Assembly (NCBI GenBank): GCA_021372715.1
Contig: JAJFTX010000063.1
Span: forward strand, 1 to 17,543
DNA: 17,543 nt
DNA from: Methanobacterium sp.
GTDB lineage: Archaea > Methanobacteriota > Methanobacteria > Methanobacteriales > Methanobacteriaceae
Reading direction: 5' to 3'
The notes below the pieces were generated by a model. The model saw nothing but the letters and a program-made list of their open reading frames with translations, ran no database searches and was not told the origin of the DNA. The position numbers and the translations under genes are program-made. How positions within the stretch are numbered: position 1 is the stretch's first letter; each line of letters starts with the position of its first letter. This document shows, one piece after another, positions 16,926-17,543 of this stretch.

Positions 16926-17543
16926 TTGAATTATAAAAATGATTTATTAGCAATTGGGCATACCGCATTGGATTACATCATGCAGGTAAATCAATTTCCA
17001 CAACCAAACTCATCCACAGCCATAACAAAAATGAAAACCCTCTATGGAGGTGCCGCAGCAAATGTAGCAGTGGTAGCTGCGAATTTAGGATTGAATTCCA
17101 GTCTGGTTTCTGCAGTAGGGGATGATTTTATTGATTCAGATTATCAGAAAAAACTGGAGAATATGGAAATAGATATCCGGGATATGATCGTGATTGAAGA
17201 TGAAAAAACACCCACTGCCTTTGTGATAACCAATTATGATAATGATCAAATCAGTTATTTTTACTGGGGAGCAGCAGCATACTTCAAAAATTCAGATATA
17301 CCAATTAAAACCATTGAAAACACCCGTGCAGTTCATTTAGCCACTGGAGATCCTGGTTTTAACCGTAAATGTGGCGAAAAAGCCCATGAATTAGGTAAAC
17401 TAATATCATTTGACCCTGGACAGGATTTACACATGTATTCACCCGATGATCTTAGGGCAGTGTTGAAGATCAGTGATATTCTGTTTGGAAACCATCATGA
17501 AATCCATCGGATCATGGAAACTCTGGAGATCAGTATCTCTGAA
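16926..17543 (+). CDS. PfkB-family carbohydrate/nucleoside kinase (3' end beyond window)
   Basis: The first 206 residues of a ribokinase-fold kinase; the frame is open to the window edge, and the family is usually about 300 residues, so the C-terminal catalytic Gly-Asp motif is missing here. Visible signatures: the start LLAIGHTALDYI, the N-terminal PfkB motif YGGAAANVAVVAANLG (from residue 40), SAVGDDF, a FDPGQD segment and ILFGNHHE. These resemble the archaeal nucleoside/ribokinase group related to M. jannaschii MJ0406, so a nucleoside or sugar substrate is likely, but which is not decidable. The start is TTG (16926-16928), with GGTGAT three bases ahead, the same layout as GGTGAT-TTC-ATG at fwdA. 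The first in-frame ATG (16980) would delete the first beta strand. Confidence 0.85.
   Translation, partial: MNYKNDLLAIGHTALDYIMQVNQFPQPNSSTAITKMKTLYGGAAANVAVVAANLGLNSSLVSAVGDDFIDSDYQKKLENMEIDIRDMIVIEDEKTPTAFVITNYDNDQISYFYWGAAAYFKNSDIPIKTIENTRAVHLATGDPGFNRKCGEKAHELGKLISFDPGQDLHMYSPDDLRAVLKISDILFGNHHEIHRIMETLEISISE

Overview
The window is archaeal and fits a hydrogenotrophic methanogen of the Methanobacteriales, most likely Methanobacterium or a close relative. The reasons are a complete formylmethanofuran dehydrogenase (Fwd) operon, two copies of a small protein family (DUF2097) that I know only from this order, AT-rich intergenic DNA with archaeal TATA boxes, and GGTGAT-type ribosome binding sites. 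Species is inference; no rRNA or other marker is present.

Region 1 (1-6937, minus strand) is the fwd operon. Transcription order is a helix-turn-helix/ferredoxin regulator, fwdF, fwdG, fwdD, fwdB, fwdA, fwdC, a strong oligo-U terminator, then two DUF2097 paralogs, the second cut by the window edge. Fwd reduces CO2 to formyl-methanofuran with a Mo/W bis-pyranopterin cofactor, the first step of methanogenesis.

Region 2 (6938-7279) is the only gene-free stretch over 300 bases. It carries back-to-back TATA boxes and several short palindromes built on GTGT/ACAC, which look like operators. Region 3 (7280-8918, plus strand) holds mobB, fused to an Fe-S domain, overlapping moaA: two steps in making the pyranopterin dinucleotide cofactor.

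Region 4 (9027-13699, minus strand) is a two-gene formate dehydrogenase whose partner subunit is a NuoF/HydB-type flavoprotein, which points to NAD(P) rather than the F420 partner usual in methanogens. Region 5 (13913-15067, plus strand) is a carboxymuconolactone decarboxylase-like protein and FdhD, the sulfurtransferase that activates formate dehydrogenase.

Region 6 (15155-17543) holds 6-phospho-3-hexuloisomerase (minus), a LysR/ModE-like regulator with a periplasmic-binding-protein-like domain (plus), and the 5' part of a PfkB-family sugar or nucleoside kinase that starts with TTG (plus).

The unifying theme up to 15067 is CO2/formate chemistry on Mo/W-pterin enzymes: two such enzymes (Fwd, Fdh), two cofactor-synthesis genes, one enzyme-activation gene and at least one candidate redox-sensing regulator. 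The most unusual items are the NAD(P)-type formate dehydrogenase, the Fe-S transcription regulator heading the fwd operon with its palindromes, and the MobB-FeS fusion.
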